NCBI GenBank assembly: GCA_964623895.1
Contig: CAZUWA010000009.1
Coordinates: 1 to 47,578, forward strand
Direction of reading: 5' to 3'
Length of the DNA: 47,578 bases
Origin: UBA11512 sp964623895
GTDB lineage: Bacteria > Bacillota > Clostridia > Oscillospirales > CAG-272
The notes under the pieces were generated by a model. That model ran no database searches and was not told the origin of the DNA. It saw nothing but the letters and a program-made list of their open reading frames with translations. Position numbers and translations under genes: made by a program. Position 1 is the first letter of the stretch, and each line of letters begins with the position of its first letter. Below are positions 1-7,589 of the stretch, in pieces.

Positions 1-1
1 G

Positions 2-682
2 CTTGGTCGTGCCATCGTGCGTGAACCGGCAGTATTCCTTCTTGACGAGCCGCTTTCTAACCTCGACGCAAAATTGAGAGCAGCAATGAGAACGGAACTT
101 ACCAAAATCCACAAGAAGCTCGGTACAACTTTCATTTACGTTACTCACGACCAGGTCGAGGCTATGACAATGGCTACCAGAATCGTCGTTATGAAAGACG
201 GTCTGATCCAGCAGGTCGCTACTCCTCAGAATCTGTATGACTACCCCGTCAATATGTTCGTTGCAGGCTTCATCGGCACACCGCAGATGAATTTCGTAGA
301 CTGCACGCTCGTTGCCGAAGGCGGAGATGTCTTCATGCAGTTCGGTGAAAACAAACTGAAACTGCCGGCAGAAAAGGCAAATGACCCCACTTTGAAAGAT
401 TATATTGGCAAGGAAGTAACCGCAGGCATCCGTCCGGAAGCAATTCACGACGATGCGATCTCGCTGTCTCAATTTGCCGACACCGTTATTGAAGCGTCTG
501 TTGATGTCACAGAGTTGATGGGTGCGGAGATCTATCTCTACCTTACTAGCGAAGAGCAGAATCTGACCGCGCGCGTATCCTCCAGATCCACTGCAAGAGC
601 AGGCGACACCATTAAGGTTGCTGTCGATATGTCGAGAGTTCACATCTTCGACAAAGACACCGCAAAGTGCGTGATTCACTAA
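2..682 (+). CDS. Sugar ABC transporter ATP-binding protein (MsmK/UgpC/MalK family), 5' truncated
   Basis: This is the C-terminal 226 residues of the ATPase that energises carbohydrate ABC importers; the start, Walker A and signature motif lie outside the window. The visible part opens with LGRAIVREPAVFLLDEPLSN, that is the end of the signature helix, Walker B (FLLDEP) and the D-loop. The H-loop (YVTHDQVEAMT) follows. The last ~130 residues form the regulatory TOBE/OB part, beginning near FIGTPQMNF and containing GIRPEAI. MsmK-type ATPases often serve several sugar importers and may stand apart from their permeases, so the substrate cannot be read here. A strong hairpin terminator follows the stop, so this ends a transcript. 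The family is certain; the exact transporter is not. Confidence 0.95.
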   Translation, partial: LGRAIVREPAVFLLDEPLSNLDAKLRAAMRTELTKIHKKLGTTFIYVTHDQVEAMTMATRIVVMKDGLIQQVATPQNLYDYPVNMFVAGFIGTPQMNFVDCTLVAEGGDVFMQFGENKLKLPAEKANDPTLKDYIGKEVTAGIRPEAIHDDAISLSQFADTVIEASVDVTELMGAEIYLYLTSEEQNLTARVSSRSTARAGDTIKVAVDMSRVHIFDKDTAKCVIH

Positions 683-700
683 GATCACATTACAGTATAA

Positions 701-748
701 GGGCTGTAACAAGAGTAAAAAACTTGTTACAGTCCAATTTTTATTTAT
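701..748 (+). terminator. Rho-independent terminator of the ABC ATPase transcript
   Basis: GGGCTGTAACAAG (701-713) pairs with CTTGTTACAGTCC (723-735) around a 9-nt loop, with one G-T wobble. A T-rich run (ATTTTTATTTATTT) follows. Confidence 0.85.
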
Positions 749-811
749 TTCTACTACCAAATCTGTAGCAGACTTTCACCGTCAAGTTGTAACGCGCTCC
801 GTGCGAACCAC

Positions 812-845
812 GAAAAAGCGTCAAGAGCAAACAGCCCTTGACGCG
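812..845 (-). terminator. Rho-independent terminator of the PTS IIC transcript
   Basis: Read on the minus strand, GCGTCAAG (845-838) pairs perfectly with CTTGACGC (826-819) across an 11-nt loop and is followed by a run of five T. It lies just past the permease stop and faces the ABC terminator, so the two transcripts converge here. Confidence 0.85.
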
Positions 846-859
846 TAGTCTTCTTTATA

Positions 860-1960
860 TCAAAGTTCCAATTTCAGATCGCCGTCCTTGATCCATCCAA
901 GTTTTCTGAACAGCAGTCCGATCAACCATGTGAGCAGTGCCGGCAAAACAAAGCAAATCAATATCAACCCGATCCACTGAAGCGGTCCTGCCGAAACGCC
1001 GTCCACCGTCGTCCAACCGAGTATCAAGCCGATCGGTCCCAAAAGTCCGCATGTACCCATACCGGAAAAGATTCCTGCACCGTACATTTTCATGCCGAAG
1101 ACACAGATCGCAAGCGGACCGGTGATGGCCGAAGTAATGGTCGGCGGCAACCAAATGATCGGTTTTTTAACGATATTCGGCATCTGAAGCATCGAAGTGC
1201 CGAGTCCCTGCGAAACCAATCCGCCCCAGCCGTTTTCTTTGAAAGACATCACCGCAAAACCCACCATCTGTGCGCAACATCCTGCAACAGCCGCCGCACC
1301 CGCCATAGCGAGTCCCTCTTCATTGGTGGTCGCACCAAGCCCGGTCAGCACCAAGCCCGCGCAGATTGCCGCAGAGGAAATAGGCAAAGTCAGTGCCATA
1401 CCGATCACCACCGAAACAATAACACCCATCACAAGTGGCGTCTGCTCGGTCGACCATCCGATAAATGCCTTGACATATTCAACTGCCTGTCCGATGTAGG
1501 GGGCGATCAAGAGAGACAACCCTGCACCGGTGAAGATCGTCACAAATGGTGTGACAATGATATCCACTTTTGTCGTTTTGGAAACCAATTTTCCAATCTC
1601 CACGGCAATGATCGCAATAAACAGAACTGCAAGCGGACCACCCGCACCTCCGAGATCATTCGCTGCGCAACCCACTGCCGCCGCAGAATAAATAACAAGC
1701 GGCGGTGCTTTCAGTGCGACCGCGATCGCAACCGCCATCGCCGCCCCGTACACCTCTTTGTGTGCCGGATCATATCCGCAATACCCACCGATCTTCGCAA
1801 AGACTTCCAGTCCGGGGATCATTCCCAGTGCGCTGAAGATCGTACCGATCAGCAAAGAGGCAAACAGTCCCAAAGCCATCGCCCCCATAGCATCAATAAA
1901 GTAACTCTTAAAAGAAGGTTTGACACCTTTCTTTTCACAAAATTCTCTGATTTTTTTCAT
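860..1960 (-). CDS. PTS transporter subunit IIC, PfoR-like (PTS_EIIC_2 family)
   Basis: Polytopic membrane protein of 366 residues with about nine hydrophobic segments and many Gly/Ala-rich helices. It resembles the PTS_EIIC_2 family, which includes the Clostridium perfringens protein PfoR; there are no IIA or IIB domains in it or next to it. Residues KPPIIWLPPTITSAITGPLA and the Gly-rich MGTCGLLGPIG are typical of this family. I chose ATG at 1960 because GGAG sits 7-8 nt upstream; the in-frame ATG at 1972 would start inside that ribosome site and has none of its own. A consensus promoter lies at 2089-2117, leaving a leader of about 120 nt. Family proteins are annotated as sugar permeases or toxin regulators, but the substrate here is unknown. 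It is a lone gene divergent from lexA. Confidence 0.85.
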   Translation of the reverse strand: MKKIREFCEKKGVKPSFKSYFIDAMGAMALGLFASLLIGTIFSALGMIPGLEVFAKIGGYCGYDPAHKEVYGAAMAVAIAVALKAPPLVIYSAAAVGCAANDLGGAGGPLAVLFIAIIAVEIGKLVSKTTKVDIIVTPFVTIFTGAGLSLLIAPYIGQAVEYVKAFIGWSTEQTPLVMGVIVSVVIGMALTLPISSAAICAGLVLTGLGATTNEEGLAMAGAAAVAGCCAQMVGFAVMSFKENGWGGLVSQGLGTSMLQMPNIVKKPIIWLPPTITSAITGPLAICVFGMKMYGAGIFSGMGTCGLLGPIGLILGWTTVDGVSAGPLQWIGLILICFVLPALLTWLIGLLFRKLGWIKDGDLKLEL

Positions 1961-2044
1961 ATTATTCTCCATTCAACCGTGCAACAATGGCATAAAACAC
2001 AAAATATCTGAAACAAATGTATGATCTGTTTTGGTCATTTAGAG

Positions 2045-2064
2045 ATCGGCATTTGCGCGCCGAT
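2045..2064 (-). other. Small hairpin in the leader of the PTS IIC gene
   Basis: ATCGGC (2045-2050) and GCCGAT (2059-2064) are perfectly complementary around an 8-nt loop and lie shortly after the predicted transcription start of the permease gene. There is no T run, so this is not a terminator. It could be an mRNA-stability or antiterminator-binding element; no function is shown. Confidence 0.35.
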
Positions 2065-2088
2065 TAGATTCAAAAACATAACGTTGGT

Positions 2089-2117
2089 ATTGTATCACAA
2101 CGGCAAGGTATTGTCAA
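2089..2117 (-). promoter_or_regulatory. SigmaA-type promoter for the PTS IIC gene
   Basis: On the minus strand TTGACA (2117-2112) and TACAAT (2094-2089) are separated by exactly 17 nt, with an upstream TG giving an extended -10. The intervening sequence up to the gene is about 120 nt. Confidence 0.85.
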
Positions 2118-2143
2118 GTTTTTTCACATCATTTTCAAAAAAC

Positions 2144-2157
2144 GAAACCACCGTTTC
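2144..2157. promoter_or_regulatory. Perfect dyad GAAAC-N4-GTTTC between divergent promoters, possible operator
   Basis: GAAACCACCGTTTC is a perfect 5-4-5 palindrome lying between the permease -35 and the lexA -35. It shares spacing and the AAC/GTT core with Gram-positive LexA boxes (CGAAC-N4-GTTYG) but departs at the outer bases, so it may be a weak second LexA site or an operator for another regulator. Confidence 0.4.
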
Positions 2158-2184
2158 TGTTCTTCCAATATTTTTTAAAAAAAT

Positions 2185-2198
2185 CGAACAAAGGTTTG
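2185..2198. promoter_or_regulatory. LexA box (SOS operator) of lexA
   Basis: CGAACAAAGGTTTG matches the Gram-positive SOS box CGAAC-N4-GTTYG at all outer positions. It overlaps the -35 hexamer of the lexA promoter, the usual arrangement for LexA autorepression. Confidence 0.75.
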
Positions 2199-2224
2199 CT
2201 TTTTTAAAGAAAGTATGATATAAT
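2196..2224 (+). promoter_or_regulatory. SigmaA-type promoter for the lexA operon
   Basis: TTGCTT (2196-2201), 17 nt, then TATAAT (2219-2224) preceded by TGA, an extended -10. The ATG at 2223 lies inside the -10 and so cannot be the translation start of lexA. Confidence 0.8.
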
Positions 2225-2282
2225 GAATTCTAGAAACATAATAAAATACACAGTACCAAATCACAAAAGGAGGGTCTACCCC

Positions 2283-2894
2283 TTGGAGAAGCTCACCGAA
2301 AAAGAAAAGCAAATGTACGAATTTGTCAAGGATATCATTGAAAGCACGGGATATGCCCCCTCAATCAGAGATATCCAGTTGGCTTTGCGCATCAAAAGCA
2401 CCTCAACCGTGCACGCATATCTTGCACGCTTGGAGGAAAAGGGATACATTCGCAGAGACGCCGGGAAAAGCCGTTCTGTTCGCATGGAAGAAGACAGTCG
2501 TCAAAGCAGGCACAACACCACCGTCAAAGTACCGGTCATGGGTGATGTTGCAGCCGGTGCACCCATTTTAGCTGTGGAAAACTGCCGGTTCTACATCGAC
2601 TTTCCGGTAACAAACATCCGAAACTATGATCAACTCTATGCACTGTGCATCAAAGGGACGAGTATGATCGACGCAGGCATTCTAAGCGGAGACATCGTTG
2701 TTGTCAACAAGTGCGAGAGTGCCAACAACGGGGAGATCGTCGTCGCCATGGTAGACGGAGAAGCCACGGTAAAACGATTTTTTAAAGAAGACGGACATTT
2801 CCGTCTGCAACCGGAAAATAAAGCAATGGATCCGATCATCGTAGATGAGGTGTATATCCTCGGTAAGGTGATCGCAGTCCTTCGATATTTGTAA
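2283..2894 (+). CDS. lexA: LexA, SOS-response repressor and self-cleaving protease
   Basis: LexA represses DNA-damage genes and cleaves itself when RecA filaments form. The N-terminal winged helix spans about residues 1-65 (recognition region SIRDIQLALRIKSTSTVHAYL). The scissile Ala91-Gly92 lies in GDVAAGAPI. The catalytic dyad is Ser127 (GTSM) and Lys164 (EATVKRFF), so cleavage should work. The start is TTG at 2283: AGGAGGG ends 8 nt before it, while the longer reading begins inside the promoter. This gives 203 residues, the family norm. A LexA box overlaps its promoter. It is followed after 14 nt by a membrane-protein gene and no terminator is seen until 5469, so lexA heads an unusual four-gene transcript. 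Confidence 0.96.
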   Translation: MEKLTEKEKQMYEFVKDIIESTGYAPSIRDIQLALRIKSTSTVHAYLARLEEKGYIRRDAGKSRSVRMEEDSRQSRHNTTVKVPVMGDVAAGAPILAVENCRFYIDFPVTNIRNYDQLYALCIKGTSMIDAGILSGDIVVVNKCESANNGEIVVAMVDGEATVKRFFKEDGHFRLQPENKAMDPIIVDEVYILGKVIAVLRYL

Positions 2895-2908
2895 AAAGGA
2901 GAAGAACC

Positions 2909-3658
2909 GTGTGGCATCCTCATTCTGAAGAACGAATTCAAAAACCGACCAAACCACTCCTTTGGGTCGCCCTGCTCATTCCCGGAGCGGCGGCATTCCT
3001 ACTTGGCGGAGGTATGGTCGCTACAGACTTTTTCGGCAGTTATTATTCCTATATTCCGACACTTGGCAATGCATTGTCGCTGTTGTCTGAAGGATTAAGC
3101 ATTCTTTTAGAGATCACCGAATCGGTAATTTTAATGTCAACGGTGATGTTTCTCGGTTACATTTGCTACAAAAAAGGGCTTGTTGCCGTTCTTCCCTCCT
3201 TCTTAAAGGTCGCGCTATTCAATCTTGGCGTGCGCCTTTGCTCTACTGTCGCATTTGTACTGCTGTGGGTCTGCGGTATCCACGAAAGCAGTTACGACAT
3301 ATGGTCGCAGTTGTTGCCGCTGCTCCTCGCCTCTCTCTTTGACTGGCTCATATATCTTCTGCTACTGTTTCTTGCGTGTCTCGGTTATCACATCGCGGGC
3401 GGACTGATGGGGAGAGAAGAAGCACTCGCGGGACGGATCCTCTACCCCAAGATCTCTGCTGTTTTCGTGGCAATATACACCGTTTTCCGTTTGATCAGTC
3501 AAATCGAACTGGCAACAGACGCATTCAAGGCTGGTGAAAATTTCTTCCTTGGATGCATCCTTCCCTTCGTTTATCCGTTAATTTACAGCGGACTGATGTT
3601 CCTTGCAATCTTTTTGATCGCCGAGCCGATTGTCCGATTTTATAGGGGAAAAAGATGA
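2909..3658 (+). CDS. Polytopic membrane protein of unknown function in the lexA operon
   Basis: Not recognised. The 249-residue product starts with GTG 7 nt after GGAG. It has a short charged cytoplasmic N-terminus (residues 1-16) and about six hydrophobic segments near residues 17-39, 60-88, 101-124, 136-165, 182-200 and 213-240, ending in a basic tail (RFYRGKR). I see no catalytic motif, signal peptide or transporter signature. It begins 14 nt after lexA and overlaps the winged-helix gene by ATGA, so it is probably translated together with it. A sensor or anchor for the downstream regulator is possible but is only inferred from the gene order. Confidence 0.85.
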   Translation: MWHPHSEERIQKPTKPLLWVALLIPGAAAFLLGGGMVATDFFGSYYSYIPTLGNALSLLSEGLSILLEITESVILMSTVMFLGYICYKKGLVAVLPSFLKVALFNLGVRLCSTVAFVLLWVCGIHESSYDIWSQLLPLLLASLFDWLIYLLLLFLACLGYHIAGGLMGREEALAGRILYPKISAVFVAIYTVFRLISQIELATDAFKAGENFFLGCILPFVYPLIYSGLMFLAIFLIAEPIVRFYRGKR

Positions 3659-4170
3659 ACTCGCTTGAGATCCGCACGAACGACACTGTACTTCACAAGG
3701 CACTTGTATCTTGGTGGCAAAGCTATCGAAGCATCTGCCCTGAGGGGGATTATCTGCTCACAGACCTCGACAGCGTTCCATCCTTGGGTGTTCGGAATGA
3801 GTTCACCATCTCGCGAAAATACCCGGCAGACCTCTCAAGACCTTTTTCTTTTGAAGAATTGGAACAGATTTTTGAAAAACAAAGGAATGGATTTCAAAAA
3901 ACGCGCCTAACCAAGCGAGACGATACCTTTTTTCTTGACGGAAACAGACTGAATCTCTCTCCTTTGGAGCAAAAAATTCTGACGCTCCTTTTTGAAAGCA
4001 AGGAACCTTTGTCGGTAAACACCATGGAAACAGTGCTGTTCGGCGCTGCACGCGCCTCCAATCAAATCAATGTCTACATTCGTTATTTACGCAATAAAAC
4101 AGACCTACCCGGACGTCCCCCACTGATCTTAACCGTCCGCGGAAAAGGATTTTATCTTCAAAATGGCTGA
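3655..4170 (+). CDS. Winged-helix DNA-binding protein, OmpR/PhoB type, with a shortened receiver-like N-terminal half
   Basis: The C-terminal ~80 residues form an OmpR/PhoB effector domain: LSPLEQKILTLLF, then INVYIRYLRNKTDL as recognition helix, and ILTVRGKGFYL as the wing. The first ~85 residues are too short for a standard 120-residue receiver. YLLTDLD resembles receiver strand beta3, and LSRPFSFEEL resembles the usual K-P-F-S-x-x-E-L end of a receiver, with Arg in place of the conserved Lys. No acidic pocket is visible. It therefore looks like an atypical regulator that is probably not phosphorylated. No histidine kinase is adjacent. It starts in the ATGA overlap with the membrane-protein gene and overlaps the next gene by 8 nt. 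Targets are unknown; autoregulation or control of damage genes is conceivable. Confidence 0.8.
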   Translation: MNSLEIRTNDTVLHKALVSWWQSYRSICPEGDYLLTDLDSVPSLGVRNEFTISRKYPADLSRPFSFEELEQIFEKQRNGFQKTRLTKRDDTFFLDGNRLNLSPLEQKILTLLFESKEPLSVNTMETVLFGAARASNQINVYIRYLRNKTDLPGRPPLILTVRGKGFYLQNG

Positions 4171-5461
4171 ACAGTATACACTTTTAAAAAACGTCCGTCT
4201 AATGGACATTGAAAAGAAGAAAACAGACGCCAAGAACATTCTCTTCAAACGCACAGCCGAGAGCAGTGAGATCGTAGAACTGACACACACCCTTAAACCA
4301 AGGGAACAGTCGGGACTTCACATTCTCAATATGCATGGAATGCGTGCCTGTCCCGTGTTCACCGATATGCGCGCTTCCCTTCCGATGCTCGGCGGAAATT
4401 ACCACGAGAAGACGGCAAGAGAACTGCGCTCCGCAGTCTTCGGCGGATACGGAAACATTCTTCTTTCCCCCACCTTTTTGCCCACACCGGACAGACGCAT
4501 GGTGCTTAGCGAAATGGACAAACGCGTAAAAAATATGACCGATTGCCGCGTTTATTTTTCGGTGCCCCTCACTTTAGCGGGAGCAGGAAAGACTTTATGC
4601 GATTTTTCCGCGTTAAAAACAGTCGGTGCGGTAGCAGCCAATGCCGATTTTGAACGATCGGAACTATCGATGGGACAATTGTTCGACGGCGTCGAGCGCG
4701 CAAAAAAAGCCGGACTGTTGTTCATTGCGCCGAAGGGTAAAAAAAGTCTTGATCAAAAAGGCTCGGTCAATGCCGGAAAAATTGCACGCTATTACAAAGA
4801 ATACGGAATCGACCCGACGAGTGAACTTGCTGCGCTGAATGATGCCATTGTTCTGGCAAAACGCTTTGACACACCTGTTCACTTCCCGATCGTTACCCTG
4901 AAAGAAAGCATTGAAGTCGTTCGGCGCGCAAAAAAAGAGGGAGTTCCCATAACCTGTGCGACCGCCCCCTGCTATTTCACATTTACAGAAGATGAACCAT
5001 TGCTCACCGGCACCAATGCAAAAGTTCTGCCGCCGTTGCGAAACGCAAAAGACCGCATGGCAGTCATCGAGGGTCTTGCAGACGGCACGATCGACTGCAT
5101 TTGCAGTGACCACACCCCTGCTTCTCCCACAGAGAAAAATCGAGATATGCAAAGCGCAGCATTCGGTGCGATCGGATTTCAGACAGCATTCGCCGCAGGT
5201 ATAACGGCGCTGGTCGACAACGGATGGTTATCTGTCTACCGCCTCATCGAACTCATGTCGGTCGCACCTGCGAAGATCCTCGGTATTCCTTTCAAGATTG
5301 CGGTCGGCGCGCAGGCAAGTTTTGCATTTATTGACACAGCAGAAGAAAACGTCATTTCAAGCAGCATCTTGCTCTGCGAGAGTCACAACACTCCTTTTTT
5401 GGGCAGAGTCTTGAGCGGTGGGATCAAGGAGCTTTGGTTGAACGGGATCAAGCAGTTTTAA
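4163..5461 (+). CDS. Dihydroorotase-like amidohydrolase homologue lacking metal ligands (pseudo-dihydroorotase)
   Basis: At 432 residues this has the length and fold pattern of a class I dihydroorotase (PyrC), a zinc enzyme of pyrimidine synthesis. The metal site is broken. The DxHxH motif reads D68-M-R70-A-S72, so both His are gone. The SDDG-type aspartate segment reads IAPKGKKSLDQ. The PHH motif reads A-P-C270-Y. The last motif, CSDHTPASPTEK, keeps Asp316 but lacks the APH histidine. His240 (PVHFP) may survive. Catalysis is therefore unlikely. Inactive dihydroorotase paralogues that scaffold aspartate transcarbamoylase are known (PyrC-prime type in Pseudomonas), but no pyrB is here. Its translation is coupled to the winged-helix gene upstream. 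It ends the lexA operon; the role is unknown. Confidence 0.85.
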   Translation: MAEQYTLLKNVRLMDIEKKKTDAKNILFKRTAESSEIVELTHTLKPREQSGLHILNMHGMRACPVFTDMRASLPMLGGNYHEKTARELRSAVFGGYGNILLSPTFLPTPDRRMVLSEMDKRVKNMTDCRVYFSVPLTLAGAGKTLCDFSALKTVGAVAANADFERSELSMGQLFDGVERAKKAGLLFIAPKGKKSLDQKGSVNAGKIARYYKEYGIDPTSELAALNDAIVLAKRFDTPVHFPIVTLKESIEVVRRAKKEGVPITCATAPCYFTFTEDEPLLTGTNAKVLPPLRNAKDRMAVIEGLADGTIDCICSDHTPASPTEKNRDMQSAAFGAIGFQTAFAAGITALVDNGWLSVYRLIELMSVAPAKILGIPFKIAVGAQASFAFIDTAEENVISSSILLCESHNTPFLGRVLSGGIKELWLNGIKQF

Positions 5462-5468
5462 ACGGAGA

Positions 5469-5497
5469 GGCGACATGACCGAAATCATGCCGCCTTT
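5469..5497 (+). terminator. Hairpin downstream of the lexA operon (first of two)
   Basis: GGCG-A-CATGA (5469-5478) pairs with TCATG-C-CGCC (5485-5494) around a 6-nt loop with one mismatch, followed by only TTT. Alone this is a weak terminator; it stands directly ahead of a second hairpin. Confidence 0.5.
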
Positions 5498-5527
5498 CAA
5501 AAAACATTACTATACCGTCTTATTGAG

Positions 5528-5548
5528 CCGCCTCTTGGCGGTATTTTT
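5528..5548 (+). terminator. Rho-independent terminator of the lexA operon
   Basis: CCGCC (5528-5532), TCTT loop, GGCGG (5537-5541), then TATTTTTAT. It lies 5 nt before the end of the converging rsmB gene; on the minus strand there is no T run directly after it. Confidence 0.75.
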
Positions 5549-5552
5549 ATGA

Positions 5553-6872
5553 CTATTTTTTAAGAAATCTTGAAATAAAGAAGCCGTCCGTGCCGTGTTT
5601 ATGCGGATAAAGGGTGATCTTTCCCTCCGTTCCACCTTCGATCCCCTCAAAATCAATGGGAAGTGGGGTGAACTCCGGATGTTCCCTTTTGAACCGCTCG
5701 AAAACGGAATCGTTTTCCCGTTTTAGTACAGTGCAGGTTGAAAATAACAGAATGCCGCCCGACTTTAAATAGCGACAAACATTGTCAAGGATCGCCCACT
5801 GGATCTCCGGCAAGCGCGTCATTTCTTCTTCTTTTTTGTAACGGATATCCGGCTTTTTTGCAAGCACACCCAATCCGGAGCAAGGCAAATCGCATATCAA
5901 GCGGTCAGCGATTCCTTCAAGTTCCGATTTATAGACTCGTCCGTCCGCTTCCGCCGTTTTGATGATATCAATGCCCAATCGTTTGGCGCCCTTTTCGACG
6001 AGCGAAAGTTTGTTTTTGTGTAAGTCAAAGGAATAAACGGCACCGATATTCTCCATTTCGATCGCTGTGCCAAACGATTTTCCGCCGGGGCAAGCGCAAC
6101 TGTCGATCACCGTCATGCCGGGCGCAATATCCAGTGCCTTTACCGCCAATTGCGATGCTTCGTCCTGTACGAAAAAGAGTCCTTCTTTAAAACCTGGTAA
6201 TTCCTCGATCGGTGTATGCACTTTGATTCCCACATCACTGAACCTTGTCTTTTCACAAGCAATTTTGGCATCTTCAAAACGCTTCATGAGCGCTTCTCGT
6301 GTTGTTTTCAAAGTGTTCACGCGCAAGGAAGTCGCCGGATTTTGATTCATACTCTCCAACATCGCGCAACACTCTTCAAAGGGCAATTCCGCAGCATACA
6401 GTGAGCACACCTCATAGGAAACGCTGTAGTATACCGAAAGATAGCGAACGGGATCGACAGTGGGATCGGGGTATTTTACAGCATTTTTTTCTTTACAAAG
6501 CCGCCGCAAAACGGCATTTACCAACGGGGCGGCAGATCTTAAATACCTTTTTGCCAGATTGACTCCTTCATTCACCGCTGCCGATTCTGGAATTTTGTCG
6601 GCAAACAATATCTGATATCCGGACAGTCGCAAAATGGTCTTACATTCTATGTCCAGTTTTTCATATGGTTTTCCACCGGAAATAAGGGGAGCTAAAATAT
6701 AGTCCAACATCAGTTTCCGTTCGATCGTTCCGTACACTAACCTTGTATACAGCCGTCTGTCCGTTTCATCAACGTTACCGCCACGCAACACTATATCCGC
6801 TTCAATATTTGAATACCGTCCGCTCGTTTCAATGCGCAACAGTGAGCGATAGGCAGCTTCTCTTGCTTTCAT
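5553..6872 (-). CDS. rsmB: 16S rRNA (cytosine-967 C5) methyltransferase RsmB
   Basis: RsmB (Sun) methylates C967 of 16S rRNA using SAM. The N-terminal NusB-like RNA-binding domain covers about residues 1-140 (REAAYRSLLRIE, RLVYGTIERKLMLDYIL). The methyltransferase domain follows, with motif I DSCACPGGKSFGTA near residue 255. The two family cysteines are in DLPCSGLG and FSTCTV (the catalytic and product-release cysteines of RNA m5C enzymes). At 439 residues it has the usual length. It starts in an ATGA overlap with the zinc peptidase gene and is the last gene of the yicC-to-rsmB cluster. This matches the Bacillus order def-fmt-rsmB apart from the inserted peptidase. Confidence 0.95.
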   Translation of the reverse strand: MKAREAAYRSLLRIETSGRYSNIEADIVLRGGNVDETDRRLYTRLVYGTIERKLMLDYILAPLISGGKPYEKLDIECKTILRLSGYQILFADKIPESAAVNEGVNLAKRYLRSAAPLVNAVLRRLCKEKNAVKYPDPTVDPVRYLSVYYSVSYEVCSLYAAELPFEECCAMLESMNQNPATSLRVNTLKTTREALMKRFEDAKIACEKTRFSDVGIKVHTPIEELPGFKEGLFFVQDEASQLAVKALDIAPGMTVIDSCACPGGKSFGTAIEMENIGAVYSFDLHKNKLSLVEKGAKRLGIDIIKTAEADGRVYKSELEGIADRLICDLPCSGLGVLAKKPDIRYKKEEEMTRLPEIQWAILDNVCRYLKSGGILLFSTCTVLKRENDSVFERFKREHPEFTPLPIDFEGIEGGTEGKITLYPHKHGTDGFFISRFLKK

Positions 6873-7555
6873 CTTCTTTTGCGTCCGCTTCCGCCAACGA
6901 TTACAAACAGTCTAAGCAACGTGGACAGTGCGGAAATTAAGGCAACTACATAGGTGAGCGCCGCAGCAGACAGCACCTTTTTCACACCTGCAACCTCATC
7001 CGTACCGAGATATTCCCCAAGAATGCCCACCGCACGACGGCTGGCATTAAATTCCACCGGAAGAGTCACCAACTGGAAAAACACCACGATCAGGTAGAGA
7101 ATGATACCGACATGGGCAATGACAGCCGAACCGAACAGCATGCCGATCAATACCAAACCGATCGAGAGATTGGAAGAAATGTTGGTCGCTCCCACCAACG
7201 CACCACGCACCTTCATCGGGAGATAACCTTTGGCGTACTGGATGGCATGCCCGCATTCATGCGCCGCCACACCGATTGCCGCAACAGAAGGAGAATTGTA
7301 CACTCCTTCGGACAGTCTCAAAACATTGTTTCGCGGATCAAAATGATCGGTCAGATTGCCACCGATACGCTCGATCTGCACATTATAAAGCCCTGCCGCA
7401 TCAAGGATCCGCCGCGCTGCCGTATATCCGGTCATCCCGGAAGCACTCCGCACTTTTGAATATTTGTCATATGTGCTGTTCAGATACACCTGCACCAATA
7501 TGCCCAAGACAAACGCCGGTAGGAGCAAAATAAGAGTCCAATCGTAAAAAAACAT
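6869..7555 (-). CDS. Neutral zinc metallopeptidase, Zn_peptidase_2 family (YugP-like), membrane-bound
   Basis: The 228-residue product has an N-terminal membrane anchor (residues ~5-28), the zinc-binding HECGH (in AAHECGHAIQYAKGY) near residue 98, and further hydrophobic helices in the C-terminal half (residues ~120-165 and 195-218). This is the layout of the PF04298 membrane zinc peptidases such as Bacillus YugP. Substrates are not established. It lies between fmt and rsmB, overlapping rsmB by ATGA, a placement I recall from other Clostridia. The basic RKRR tail suggests the C-terminus is cytoplasmic. Confidence 0.88.
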   Translation of the reverse strand: MFFYDWTLILLLPAFVLGILVQVYLNSTYDKYSKVRSASGMTGYTAARRILDAAGLYNVQIERIGGNLTDHFDPRNNVLRLSEGVYNSPSVAAIGVAAHECGHAIQYAKGYLPMKVRGALVGATNISSNLSIGLVLIGMLFGSAVIAHVGIILYLIVVFFQLVTLPVEFNASRRAVGILGEYLGTDEVAGVKKVLSAAALTYVVALISALSTLLRLFVIVGGSGRKRR

Positions 7556-7589
7556 CGTTATTCCTTTCTTTTATCTTTAAACCGTATGA

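Noticed and set aside
2021..2218. Small open frame (65 codons) in the PTS-lexA gap
   Set aside because: It crosses two promoters and the LexA box and has no ribosome site.
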